64,000 bases of DNA from Ptiloglossa arizonensis (taxonomy: Eukaryota; Arthropoda; Insecta; Hymenoptera; Colletidae), in assembly GCF_051014685.1 (NCBI RefSeq), contig NC_135059.1, positions 5,394,001-5,458,000 on the forward strand, read 5' to 3'. Within the stretch, counting starts at the first letter, position 1, and each line of letters starts with the position of its first letter. Both the position numbers and the translations under genes were made by a program. This document shows, in pieces, positions 23,950 through 36,868 of this stretch. Under the pieces are notes generated by a model. The model was not told the DNA's origin, did not search any database, and was given only the letters and a program-made list of their open reading frames with translations.

Positions 23950-26900
23950 TATTTCAAGATCGTCGCACAAAATACAGTTTTTCGAGGTTTCTTCCATTTT
24001 CTACGATCGCGTTCGTCGATCGCAAAAACTTGATTTCGAAGGATCGGTTTCGCTGACAAAAGATTCGGTGGTATAAGGATCGATTCGAAGAAGAAACTCA
24101 TTAAGGCCGCTTTCTGGGATTCGTTTGGAGTTAATTGGACTCCAAGTTAGTCCGACACCTGCACAATTTATTACCGGGTAATTTATTCCACGCAAAACCG
24201 GGCACTTTTTGGAGCAATGTTTCGGATTTTCTCGAAACTCGAGTACGTTGTACCGTGTAACGATATTTAAATCAATTTCGGAGAATTTCTACAAATTCTC
24301 AATATTGTCGATTGTACGAGTATATGCAGTATTGCAGTGTATGCAAGTATGCGTGCATTGCAATTAACTGCAATTAATGTTCACGTACGAATAGAGTATC
24401 AATTCGTAATAACGATGAAAAGAAAATGTTCGTAACTGTAACGAAACTCGAATTTAGGTTCTTCGCTAGTAATGGAGCATTTAATCCTGTCGATTAAATA
24501 AATTTGCATCGGATTGTTCGGCGTTGTAATTTACGACGATGTTGAATATAATTGGTAGTTCAATTTATTTTAGATGAGATATTTAAATGCAATACTCGGA
24601 TTATGATAATAAAGAACCAACATTGAAACCTGGGGGGGGGGGGGCTGGAACGAAAGAAAATGTTCATCGTGGTGATTCTTGTTTGCTCGTTGGAATGAAA
24701 ATTGCAAGGTCATTGCTTGGCAGACGAAATCGAACCAGTTCGCGTAAAACTTCTTATTCTACGCGAAAACAACGACCGTTCGTTTCGTAGCGGCCATTAA
24801 CTTTTTACACGATTCTTCGTTCCAACATTTCCCGAAAACTTTATTGTAACGTTCGTACGAACGAACGTATGAATAATTTCGTACCATTTCCATAATTAAT
24901 CTTGTCGTCGATTATCTATTTGACTCTCTATATAAGTCTTCTGTCAGCGATTAATTAACATTCATAAACGTTTGAATATTAATCGTACACGGTGGATTAA
25001 TTTTGTCGGTTTTATCGCTTTTTCGTACAAAATGTCAATATAGAAAATAGTATGATTTGACTGTAAAGTATAACAATTTTGTGAGAAAAAAATATGTTAC
25101 TTCGTATTGACTACAGTGTTATCGTTGCAATGTATAAAATCACTATCGTCGATAGATGTGACTCACGATTTTACTGGAAATATTCACTGGAAATAGTTGA
25201 TAACATAATTTTTACACTGTACAGGATTTTGTCGAACAGAACAGGAAAATATTATCGAAGAAACGACGCGGCAAGTCTCTACCAATTATTTACTGAAAAT
25301 ACTTTTATGAAAAATATTCGTTTCAACAGCAGCTATGGAAGTGTCGATTCTTTTTTTCCATTAAAGCTACTCAACTAAACGACGGAGAATATTTTCAAGA
25401 AATCTCTGGCACCATTAAATCAATCAGGCAGCTACTTCGTCGAAGCTGATCAATCCGTAGCGCAATCATCGCGCGAATTAAAACGTCAAACGATCCGTCG
25501 TGTGTTAATTAACGAAGCTTAAGTTTCGATAAGAAAATAAAAGAAGAAGAATCCCGGTGAAAATATCGGTAAAAATATCGCAACGAACAAAAACAGAGTT
25601 ATAAGTGTTTCGAGTAAGCGTGCGATGTATCGAGCAACCATGAATCACGTAAACGCACACGGTATGCAAATACTTATGAAATTATTCCACGTAGAAAAAT
25701 AAGTCGAAATTGTGGAACAAATTCTCTTGAAAATTGCTTAGGTACGAACTAACCGGTGGTGTCCAATCCAAGTGTAGTTTCGAGCCTTGAGTAAAAGAAA
25801 TGGTGTCTCAAAAATAACGTTAACGATTCGGTGGATCGTTTAAAGTTTACTTTACGTTACGTTCTTCGTAATAATTAATTTGCAATATTTCAAGCTGTAT
25901 ATTTTGTATTCCTTTTCAAATTCCATTTTATCGTTTCAATAAAATCAACTTTCGTGTCACGTCGGATAACCTTCGTGGAGGGACGACGTCGGGTCACTTT
26001 TGACCCGTGAAAATATCACGCACAAACTGCAGCGAATTAAGACATTAACGCGTCTCGATGAGCGATCGTCGACCAGGAAAGAATAATTTGACACGACAAT
26101 TTGTTTCACGGAGGTTTGTTATCGAAATCTAGCGATCGAGCCATCGAACAACGAGTGTCTTCATTCGTTTCGTTCACTTTCCAGTGGCCCCATGAATATT
26201 CGAATAACGATGTCCGATGGATGGTCATAATTCATACACCGAACCAAGTATTAACATTAATCGGTCGTTGCTCGATTAATATGGTTGCGGGGTATTATCG
26301 TATTGATTAATTACGCAAGATCGTGCCTATTATACAAGATTGGGGTATGTGTAGGAACGCATTAATTCACAGGTGTGTCCACGTGACCCAAGTAACTTTG
26401 TTATACTTCCTCGCTCGTATTTCTCCTCACGTTTGAATAATGCGACTCAGATGTAAATAATTCGCTCGAGAATATCCATCTTCTTTGTAAATTTACGAAC
26501 CTTTCGCTCTTGAGAGCGATAATTTTCGTTTCTCGCGCGTATCGATTACGTTACCATCGAAGTCGAATTGGTCTTCTTTTGAATAATTTCTCCGTTTTAC
26601 AAATTTCTTTCTTTTTCGTTTAAATTTCGTCCACGTTACGGGTAATAAATCGAGATAAAATCGCGACGCTCTCGAAACAATTCCACCATAGGTACGATAA
26701 CATCGATATATAAATTGTGTTTATTGGACGGTACGATCGCTAATAATCTTTATTTATCGTCTAATTTTTAGTTTCGTTCGTCTTCGGGTTTCCGGTTGGT
26801 TATGTTTCTCTATTACAGCTATATGTATATATATATATACATATGTATATATATATGGTAAAAGTAGTTTCGTCGTTCGATTAAAAAGCAGACATTTGAG

Positions 26901-27265
26901 CCGGGGAAAAACTCTTTCCCCGCAGCAGCGTTATTCGCAACTTTTCCCCCGCTTTCGTGGAAACAGGAATTCCATTAAAGCTTTCAAATCGTCCGACCCT
27001 TTCATCAGACAGGATCGATTTTGCCGTCATCGTCTATTTGAATTAAAACGAGCCGCCGAAGCCGGTGCTTCGGACTTCGGAGAACGTATCAATCTGCATC
27101 GGCATGGAAAAAATTCACTCGTTGCAATGAAATCAACAGAGCGATACTTCAATTCCGTGGAAGCCGCACACCTGTGTGAAAAACAAGACTTCCGAAAATG
27201 AAGTTCACTCCTCGTGGAGTTATCGTGCGGACATTCGGTCAACGTCCCGAAAATTTGCCGAGAAC
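23950..27265. other. Non-coding stretch
   Basis: No supported gene. Contains a G-run at about 24,633-24,644, a GGGTCA/TGACCC inverted repeat at 25,989, and an AT microsatellite at 26,818. ORFs near 24.6, 25.1 and 26.9 kb have no recognisable motif. Confidence 0.45.
26816..26862. repeat. TATATG microsatellite, self-complementary
   Basis: Alternating ATATGTATATATATATATAC type sequence that can fold on itself. Confidence 0.85.
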
Positions 27266-27267
27266 GA

Positions 27268-27740
27268 TTAATAAATTTCCATCGACTTCTGAAATTGAAT
27301 TCGGTGCACAACGTGAGATGTACAAGGTGTGCCAGGATTTGACGAACGATCGGTGCCAGTATGTTCCACGAGAAAAAACAAGAAAAAAAAAGTTCTGTAA
27401 GTGTGGTCGAATAAACGCTTGGTTGAAAAGTTACAACAGGAAAATGCAATTAATAAATTTCCATCTACTTCTGAAGCTGATCTGAAGCATGAGATCTACG
27501 AGGTGTGTCAGGTGTGTGCAAAAATAAGAAAAAAAAATCCTGTAAATGTGGTCGAATAAACGCTTGGTTGGAAAGTTACAACAGAAATATGTATTTAATA
27601 AATTTCCATCTATTTCTGAAGCTGATCTGAAGCGTGAGATCTACAAGGTGTGTCAGGTGTGTACAAAAATAAGAAAAAAGTCCTGTAAATGTAGTCGAAT
27701 AAACGTTTGGTTGAAAAGTTACAACAGAAATATGCAATTA
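27268..27740 (+). repeat. Tandem repeat (145-181 bp unit) with protein-like content
   Basis: Three units starting with AATAAATTTCCATC at 27,270, 27,451 and 27,598. Each contains, in some frame, a peptide of the type NKFPSxSE, REIYKVCQ, a Lys-rich link, then CKCGRINAWLKSYNRNMQ. The third unit is clean: CQVC and CKC (CxxC-x8-CxC), which could bind metal. Unit lengths (181, about 145) are not multiples of three, so the frame changes at every junction, and unit 2 also has a frameshift in its poly-A run. It is therefore not one continuous protein as it stands. No family recognised. Confidence 0.75.
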
Positions 27741-28190
27741 CGACGAACTTCCTCGTAGAACATTACAGCGTATGCGCAAATCGATGTTATTTATGTAATA
27801 TATTTATGCGCATTGTGTTTACTAGATATTTGAAATCGCTGAAGGCGATCCGTGTCGCTTCTATCGGTATTGGTAATTATCGGTTAGTTGTACAACCTGA
27901 CTCCATTTTGCACACGATATCAGTCTTGGTCGACAAGTATGGCCATCATTTTCAAATAGTAGTAGTAGTAACGATGAGAGATTAATAAAAGTTATATCTA
28001 TCACCTTCAACGATGTTAAGTACTAAACATAACGCAGATCACACATCGTCGACTTATTCTTATCCTACAATGTATTAATAATGAGAATGTCAGAAACGAC
28101 TGTTACCAATTTTAAGGAAATTTGATAGGCTTATAGATTTATATACACAATAGTTGTAACCGGAATTATAGCCGCGGACGGTTAGCCAGC
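27741..28190. other. Non-coding stretch
   Basis: Nothing recognisable on either strand; an ORF at 27,707-27,985 mostly runs out of the tandem repeat. Confidence 0.4.
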
Positions 28191-28191
28191 C

Positions 28192-29540
28192 GTGAAAAAA
28201 AGAAGTGTAAAGTTTGTACAGATAGTTATCATCGCCACTGTTGTTTATTTAACCCTAAGCGATCCCGGTCGCTTTACAATTTGTACATTTATTGTTAAAT
28301 TCGTCGTCAAAGTATTTTCAACGAACGAGCGATTTCGATTCGTGGATGGTGTTTTACAAAATAGTATTTCTATTACTACGGATTGTGTAATAGCAAGAAT
28401 TCTTGCCGAAAAATCGAATTCTGATTCGCACAATGAAATGAATAACGCTCCGAATAAGTTAAAAGAAAAGAAAAGTTCGAAGTTACAGGATACAGAGAAG
28501 TATATTTTATCTACGTCTTCATATTCAGAAAACATATTTGACGTTGTAAAGTACAAATCGGAGAAAGTTCACGTTTCACAGACAGAAAGAGTTCCGTTTG
28601 GAATTAAATTTAGATGATCCACGGAACAGTGTTTGTATAAAATTGATACAAACTTCGAGCGTGAACAACCCAATCGTAACTTGCGCGATCGACATCTGAA
28701 ACAGAAGAGGAAAAGTTATTCAGAGATAGAAAGCGAGAAGGTTTGTATGGATAGTGGAGATACGTTTAAAACTAACAACGAAAAGAAATTAATACAGATG
28801 TCGAGTGAAAATAAAGTATTCCGCAGAACTAGAAATAGAGAACCATCTTTAAGACTTTCTGCGTATCATTGTGGTTCACTTAGATTCCTTAAGTGATTTG
28901 AATAGTCCTTCTGTGAATTCTCCATCTCGGAGGAATAGAGAGGCCATTGATTACAACGAAGATAAATGATTTATTAATGCTGTAATGTGTAATGTGAAAA
29001 TGGAAGAGAAACGAAAAAGGAAAGAAAATAAAGATACGAAAGTTTTATACCGACGAATGTAACACGGAACTTGGAAGATTGAAGTCGAGTCTGAGACACA
29101 CGAAACGAAATCGTATATCACCCGCAAAAGTTAGCGAGAACGAACGATCGTCAACGATTTGGATTCATTCGCACGAAACGAACCACCCCGATCCATTGAT
29201 AACATTCCCACGAATATACCCCATGAAAGATATAAAAATTTCAGGTTTTCATTAATGGACGACTCACTTCGCGTACGTGCCTTATCGCAGCCGGTTGTCG
29301 TGCGCTGAACACAGGGAAGTTGAAACCCTGACACTGTGTATCTTGTTCGCTCTCGGTGTATCCAGTTTACTCTATTTGTCGCACGATACGTGCAAGTCTC
29401 TGCTCCAACTCGAGATAAGAAATATTGATGCGTATAAAAAGAGACCGGACCCGTTCGATGCACACGAGCGAAGATCATCGTCTTTTGTGAACAGTTTTCG
29501 ATTTTTGGCAACGAGGGAACGTTGCATCGTATATCGGTAG
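28192..29540 (+). pseudogene. Degenerate protein-like region, unidentified
   Basis: Long open stretches follow one another on the plus strand with only a few breaks. The first frame runs from 28,192 to 28,893, broken once by TGA at 28,615. The next frame covers about 28,877-28,966 (peptide SLDSLSDLNSPSVNSPSRR). The third runs from 28,998 to 29,537, broken once by TAA at 29,253. The peptides are rich in K/E/S/N/R with protein-like texture (for example LRDRHLKQKRKSYSEIESEK, DECNTELGRLKSSLRHTKRN). The last part has a hydrophobic, membrane-like segment (TLCILFALGVSSLLYL) followed by a charged tail. No family is recognised. It could be a decayed gene or retrocopy, or a fast-evolving gene read without its introns. 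A minus-strand ORF of 159 codons (29,131-29,610) overlaps and looks less protein-like. Confidence 0.3.
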
Positions 29541-32500
29541 TCGTCAAATTCTCTCGTCGAACGAGGTACAGGAATCCACGGCTTTTAATTTCTTTCACGA
29601 AGACGAGCACGATTCCTCTGGTTCCGTTTTATCCGTTAATTTGATCCGTTTAAGAATTTTACTGCGCCGTGATAGCGTAGAAATGAAATAAAATAGAAAC
29701 TTTGGCAACGAGAGCGAGGTTCAGCAACCGCTGTTTTACGACGTAACTCTAGACTTGTAAACCTAACTTAAGGATAGGTCAGACGACAAGATACTGCTAA
29801 GTGCAGGAACGGAAGGAGCGAGAACGAAAGAGGGAAAGGGGAGAATTATAGGAAGTGGGTGAAAATAAAACAACGAGTAACGCGTTTAAGAGAAGTGGAA
29901 TAGAGTAAAAATAGTTGAGGGGAATATACATTCGGTTGGAATAGAGTAAAAATAGTGGAACGTGTACGAAAAGAAAGCTTGAAATTCGGAAGTACGGTGA
30001 GATGGTAGGCAGCAGGTCTGAGACATGAAACGTTACGAATTAATTCTCGGGTATTCGAATATCATTGTTCGAATATTGTTAACGACCAACGTAAAAAAAT
30101 CGATTTACGGTCTGTGTCGCGCGGTTCAAATACCAAGAATATTCAGATACTAGGCGAGTATCCAAAATATTCGAATTACATTCGCCGAATATCCGATTCA
30201 TCGAAGTGTTCGAATATTTGATAGCAGAAAAATTTCTGAAAGTAATCTCATCTTTGGTACACCGGGATTTAGGTAAAACCTGGTCCTTGTATATCGTATA
30301 TAAAATATTCATTGTATTTCTTCACAACTAATTATGAATAATTATTGTACTCGTTATGAACGTATCGCGAACTCTCGTATTCAAATTCCTTTAATAGATG
30401 TACTTTTTTCGTTCGGGAGAGACGATCGAACAAAGCGATTAAATTAATGCTATTTCGAGCAGTAGAGAAGCACTTTTTTCCCTTAAAGTTTTATTTATAT
30501 TCTCACCGAGGTATTCTCGTTCGGAGAATGTATACTTATAATCGGTATCTTAAAACATCGAGCATTTACATAAACAGTTTCGGAAAAGAAAAGAATCTAC
30601 GTATAAAAACTTCTATCTGTTACACCAGTTCTATAAACAAGACACTAGACACGAATTCGTCTCTACGACATATTTAGAACCTCCCGGGTGAACGTAGTAA
30701 TACGTTCCCTGTTTCGCAACCGTAGAAAAAATTCAACATCGACGGTATCTCCATTATCTGCACCGATAAGAGAAGCCTCCACGAATCGGTGGTCGCAATT
30801 AAAAAATGGTGTTCACCATGGAACAACTCGACGAATCTTTCGATACGTTCGATGCTCGATTCAGCGACGTGAAATGTAGGCGATTTAATCCGGATACGAG
30901 ACGTAACCGGAAGTTTCGAGTACAACGCGATCCGACGCGTACTTTTAAAGAACATGTGCCGTTACGGTGCGCTGACGCATTCGCGAGTGTTTATTAAAAC
31001 CAGTTTCTCTAACGTCTCGGGTAGCGATATCGATTTTTCGCGAATTCTTGAAGCTTCCGCTTGGCTCGCCGAGTCGTCGAGGGTCTGCGACAACCACGGC
31101 GCCGAGTTTCGCGAGGCAGCCTCGCGGCATTTTGCACGGGGAACTTCGCTACGAAATTCTGCGGGCAATTTGCACGACGTAGCCTCTCGTGCAAGTGGGT
31201 CAGCCTCTCGGTGCCCGCGTGAAAAAAGCTTAAGGCGCTGTCTGCGGCTGTTTCGCTCGGCTCTTAACGCGTTCTTACGTAGTGGATCCGACGAGGTGAA
31301 TACGCCGCGCACCGTTTTCGATTCGTTGTTAATAACTTAACGCGGCACGGTTCAACGGGAGACACCACCCTGACCAGTCGAAAAAAAAGAATTATTTTTC
31401 TTTTTTTTTAACCTTATTTTCTTAGACTTCGAAGTGTGCAGAATCTTGGGTCGAGAGGACATTTCGAAATTCAAACATTCGGCGAAGTTTTTCTGAAAAA
31501 TGTATTTTCAAACGCGAAATCTTCGGAACTATACATCCGATTTATTTGAAATTTTACATGATATTTTGCATAGATTGTTCTACGATGTAGCGTACGATTT
31601 TTTAAATGTGTTAATTATATTATTTTATTATATACGTTTAAAGTCGTTTTTTTTTTGGATACAAATGATTGTTGGTTCTTTAAACCGAGACTATTTGTAC
31701 AATTATGAACATTTTCGAAAAGTTGTACGGTACGTTTTAGATAATAGTTTGTGAATCAATATTTTTTTATTTCAAACATTTTTTCATTTTTCATGGACGA
31801 AGAACGTGTACGTTCGTTGAGTAACGATAAGGGACATCCATGAAATGTCCACCCTCCTTCTCATTTTTATGAAAGTTTCATAAGCCGCAGAGCGGTTGGA
31901 AATAAGGGATATGTATCTTTTTTTAGCCACGGTGACTCAAGTTTAAGGGCTGAAACTACCCTCTATAGTTTTACCCCCTGTGTCGTTGAAAAACAGCTGT
32001 ACGAGTGACAGTGCCATTTTGAAAAATGTCGATTGTGCAAGAAAGGTTTCCAAACGAATTATTTCCCAATTTTTCCCCCCGGAAAATAACACGTACGAGA
32101 ATTAACGAAGAAGTTGAAAACTCGCTTTTATTTATCTCGATATTTTTGAGAAGATATTCAATGAACTATTTTTACTATTGGTTGGCAATTAGTTGCGAGT
32201 GTCTTTGGCTTATACTGATATTGTATATACATATTGTATTTACAATGAACAACATAAAAGGAATAATTATGGAAATTTCTTTTAGGCGATAGACGGTGAG
32301 TTAATTTTAGCCAAAGCCACACGTTAGTAGACACTGTAATTTTTTATCTTTCCTATGAATATTTTTATCGGCGTATATGAAATTTTCCGCAAGCAACTGT
32401 ACAAAATTTGTTTAAATGTTTTCTTTGCATATCTATCAATAGTTTCGAAGATAACCGCGAAAAGTTCAGTCATCGAGGGTAATTTCACTCTTTTAAATTT

Positions 32501-34770
32501 AAGTTACAGGAAAAATAAAATACGTGCTCCTTATTTTCGGTCGCTCCATGGATCTGCAAAGTTTCATAAAAATCGGGGGCAATTCGTGGATCTCCCTTGC
32601 GAGAACAAAAGCACCGATCCCCATAAAAAGTTTGATTTATTATTCAACTCAACGTTACTGGCTTTCGGTGTAGTTTCTCTTTTGGAGAAAATCTGAAATC
32701 TGAAATAATAAGAAGAATTACGAAAAGTTGTAAGCGGTGTTTGCGATTTAACGAAACGATAAAAGAATAGAACAAAGGTAGAAATTTACAAGTAATGATA
32801 CTTGGGACGTTAATGGAGATAATTTTAAGAACCGAGAGTATGTTTTACAACGAAGCAGTGTAGCTTGTAATTTTTGGTAACTGCGATTCGAGTCGCAGGA
32901 ATTTTTTGCCTTTTAACTTTTTTCCTACGGAACGTAAATATCCAAAGTGAGTTGCACGAGTCAAGAATTAAAAACCAAAAGAAGAATATAAATCTGAAAA
33001 TACTGAGAAACTGTTGAATGGTTAAAATTGAGGAATAATTGCAATTCGATTGCGTACGTTGCGATTGAAATTAATGTTGCACAATTTTTTGGAGATTGGT
33101 ACGAGAAAAATGTCTATAAATCGGTGCTACGTGTTCTAACGCAAACCAAAGACACGACATCTGTAATTATACATTGAGGGGAAGCTTTTTATTTTAAGAT
33201 ATTATAAGATCTGGGGGACACTAACTGCCTCGATAGTTATTTTTACAAAGTAGCGCAGTGAAATTTCTGTGACGACAGGGAAATACTGTATTTTCTCGAA
33301 ACGTCGTTTACACGGAAGGATTTTTATCACGAATCTGTAGTAAATTATTGAAAAGTGGTTTGCCATGTCCTGAACCGAATAAAACTCGTGTACGATCAAG
33401 AACAGCTATGACCAGAGAATTGCGAAACGCGTGATACAAATTGGCAATCGTACTATATTAAAGTTTGCAAATTTACCTAGAACTTACACAAGAATAAGTT
33501 GCTTGGAGATAAGACGAACTTATGGTAATCTTATGTCTCACAGATTTCGATAAATATGATTTTCAAAGGAAACTATAAATAACTTAACGATTTGTGTAAC
33601 GATGTGTGATATATTTGACAAATTTACTCAAAAATTAAATATCGTTTTTCGATTTGTTGGACTTTGTACACATTGGGGACGAAAGTGAGACACGTTGAGA
33701 GGTTTTAGAGATAACTATATTGCCATATGACAGGGACATATCGTGACTGTCTAATTGTTTAAACTGTACGTTCTTTCGTACTCGACGGAATTGTGCAGAA
33801 AATGAATCCGTGCTGTGCTTCTCTTAAAACTTTCATAATTTCTCATTAATTCGCGTAATTGTGGTTTCTACACTCTACATTGGAGCATCGAGATATTCGA
33901 TCGATATTATTACCAATATTCGATATTGTATCGAACCATCTAGGAATAATATTACGAATTGGTACAATGTATCGAAACAATAAAAAATTATTTGATATCG
34001 TCGAAGCTCTATCAATATATCGAGATGCATCTAGACAGTATTGTGCAGTACACCAAGAAAATAACGTTTGTAAAGGAAATTGGAAATATTATCTCAATAA
34101 TATCGAACCATTTGTATGAACTATTGCTTCGATAATATCGGTGGTGCGTGGGTACACCTTTCAGCAGTGCTATAACGTCGTTGTCGAGCGGTTCAGAAAT
34201 GCAAAAGAAATGTTAACACTTTCGCGACTGGCTACATAAGGGCAAAGAAAATGGCTGGGAACAGCTGCGCTCCGTCGTGAGGTAAATTACAAATAAGGTA
34301 AAAGTTTCCTACTCGAACGAGAATTGCTAACATCTCATTTAAACTTATAAGATGAAAAATACTTAATTATATCGCTACCAGGGATCGTCCGTAGTACGTA
34401 AATCAATAGCAGGTTGTACGAGAATATTGAACGTAATTATACGCTATCGATCGATCTTAGTTTTGAGAACAACGAAGTTTTTCTTTTTCCCCCCCGTATA
34501 GTTACATATAAGCAAAATACAGAGAATATTACGTTTTGCAACGTTTAGAGAGAGCGTATCTCTTCAGGTATAGAAACGAGAATCCTGTCACACGTTGCAT
34601 CGATAATAGTAAATATACGAGATATTGTTTGCACTTGAAATGTGAAAGTTTGTCCGAAGGATCTGAAAACTATTGTTACTTTCGTTTTGTAATTTACGTA
34701 CAATAATTTCGTAACGACAATTTATTTTTACTCCTCGCGTACAAAGTATTTGGTAAATTACAAACAAGTA
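29541..34770. other. Non-coding stretch with one GC-rich island
   Basis: No supported gene. The island at 30,940-31,350 is listed separately. After it comes AT-rich DNA with T- and A-runs and two paired-looking boundary motifs (GGGAGACACCACCCTGACCA at 31,359, and CTGAAACTACCCTC at 31,951) that could delimit an unknown element. Confidence 0.4.
30940..31350. other. CpG-rich island with long ORFs on both strands
   Basis: Markedly GC- and CpG-rich. Open for 129 codons on plus (30,954-31,340) and 117 codons on minus (30,962-31,312), as expected where stops are rare. Internal short repeats (GAGGCAGCCTCGCGG, GTAGCCTCTCGTGC, GTCAGCCTCTCGGTGC). No domain recognised; a promoter-associated island or an unknown coding exon are both possible. 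Confidence 0.3.
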
Positions 34771-34772
34771 CG

Positions 34773-34907
34773 TATTGGGTTGTTTCTCAAGTAATTTTCC
34801 AAAATGGGGAATCTATCATTTAATCAAATGTTTATACACTCTAAAAAAATCGTGTTTCATTTTCACCAAAAAAAAAAAACGAAATGAATTTCCGAACAAT
34901 CCAACAT
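34773..34907 (-). mobile_element. Mariner-type MITE, full length, reverse orientation
   Basis: TATTGGGTTGTTTCTCAAGT at the left, core CACTCTAAAAAAATCGTGTT, right end TTCCGAACAATCCAACATA. 135 bp with TA at the left. Confidence 0.88.
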
Positions 34908-36655
34908 ATAATGTACTCGTGCATGTTTAATGGTATTACGTTAAATGATTACGTTAAACGATGCGCGGATACCAAAAACGAATCGTTTCATCGACAGAGC
35001 ACTGTAAATATCAAAATTTCTTCCAAGTGTGTGAAAACGATTGTTCGACTTACGGAAAATGTTGGTAAACGTAAGACTGGCTATGGGTTATCCTTTGAGG
35101 CTGCTGTTTCGCTACCTCGGGATCAGCGGGATAGATTTGGCTTCGATAGAAACGGGCAAGACGATTAAGGAACAGGCGAGGTGTATTTTCGTCGGCCTCG
35201 GCGCGTATCGGTACCGTAAAATCGCGTTGCGCCATTCCCAGCGACACCGAACTCGCGCTGCCAGGGGAACGATCATAAAACGTTACTCGATTAAACTTGA
35301 CACGTGACAAACCTAACGACCCTTACAATTTCCAAGCTTTGTCAAAATGTTGTCGATCAGTAGTCGCTAATCATGGGATCGAGAACCGTTTAGTATTCAT
35401 TGTTAGGTACAGAGCGTAGTACCACGTACGCGTATCAATTATTTTAAGTTCGAATAGATTGCTCGATACTTGTTTCATTGGAACGAGCATCCACCAGTCT
35501 CTACTATATGTGGTCGTGAACCACGAAGGATATAGAGGAAGCTGAATTTGGATCGTGCACTATTTTCAATAGTATGTGAAAAATTAAATTATTTTCAAAG
35601 AAAATATATTGGTCATTGTACACGTTCACGAATAATGTAATTCGGTTTTTAAGAAGTATTGCACGAGATTGAATAAAATTGTACGTTGAAAATATGGATT
35701 CGGTACGATTAAAGTACTTTTTTTTTGAAATTTCTGCAATTGCAATTTATATCAGCTGTTTGAGATAACAAGTGACCGGACTCCGATAGGAAAGGAAGCA
35801 ATATTTCAGTTCTTTGGTATTTACACAATTTTTATTCGAAGAAGTTTAGAAATCAAATTCATAAAGAATTTGTTTTTATTGTTATTTATGGTATCGTTGC
35901 CTGGAACGAACCGGTTCGAATGCAGCTAACAGGTCTTGGTTCGAACTGGACAACTTTATGAAATAACTGAAATCACGTGACCAATCTTAATTTTAAACTA
36001 GAACTCTAAGATGATAATAGAATCCTGTAGTTGAATAAGTAAGCTTTCTAGAGAAGCAATGTAACGATTTATTGTTTACAACAGAATGTTTACGAATCTT
36101 CTAATCTGTTGTTTAAATATTTGATTGTTAACTAATTCAATGCTACTACTGACTCTCAACTACCTGCTTACTACCTGCTTACTACCTGCACGAATTAAGT
36201 AATTTTATCACCTACTTACCGGTGTAGGCAACTCGTGCTGTAAATCAAACCAGACAAACTTTTCCTAAATCTCCAATTAGAACTGTGATCCATGGTAGGC
36301 GACTGTTCAATTAAGGCGACTCTCTTACTGTGTTGTCTCTCAGGTTGTCACAAGTGTGATTAAATGACAGCTGTTATCTCACCGCCTCGCTCGAGTTTGT
36401 GTATCTGTATTGTGAACGAAAGTAACTAACAACGAGAGAGTAACATATAATTAACACTTTATCGTTAAACGCTTTATACGTATGATAACAACCTTTGATA
36501 AGTTCAATATACTTTCGTGGAAAGTAATCACGTCCCAATGGTTACTTTTACATCGTATTGGAATGTTTTCTTTTCCTCGAGACAAGTGTCTCGGCTGGTA
36601 ACTTTCTGCAAGCACGGAAAAAAAAATTAACGATCCCCGACAGCATTCTTCTCGA
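34908..36655. other. Non-coding stretch
   Basis: No supported gene; contains the short CTTACTACCTG repeat at 36,150. ORFs at 35.0-35.3 kb overlap on both strands and show no motif. Confidence 0.4.
36150..36191. repeat. Short tandem repeat, ~11-bp unit, three copies
   Basis: AACTACCTGCTTACTACCTG followed by one more CTTACTACCTG unit. Confidence 0.85.
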
Positions 36656-36868
36656 GTGCCAACAGTAGCACACCGCGTTACAGTTCTACGCGTAAATAAA
36701 CTCACGGTTAGTGTAAATTGTAACAAACATATGGGCGGAGTTGATAAGGCAGATCGGTATAACAGTCTCGTATTATGTCATGCGAAAATCGTGCAAATAG
36801 TCACGGAGGAAATTGTTTTGTTTTGGAGATTGGAAATATGTATAACCGGTGACAGAAATTCAGGCTGA
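36656..36868 (+). pseudogene. piggyBac-type transposase fragment
   Basis: A 70-codon open frame contains NKHMGGVDKADRYNS, matching the conserved motif of the piggyBac transposase DDE region (Y-N-x-x-M-G-G-V-D-x-x-D-Q) that includes a catalytic Asp. Flanking residues do not continue the family convincingly, and the rest of the ~550-residue enzyme is missing, so it is a relic of 50-100 bp of real similarity. Fits the many TTAA-type ends in the window. Confidence 0.5.

Noticed and set aside
26896..27449. Opposed ORFs of 101 and 140 codons
   Set aside because: They overlap antiparallel, lack motifs, and partly run into the tandem repeat at 27,268.
31355..31965. Possible transposon bounded by GACACCACCCTG and GAAACTACCCTC
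   Set aside because: The two ends are only loosely similar, with no clear inverted repeat or target duplication; a related string at 50,540 is too short to define a family.
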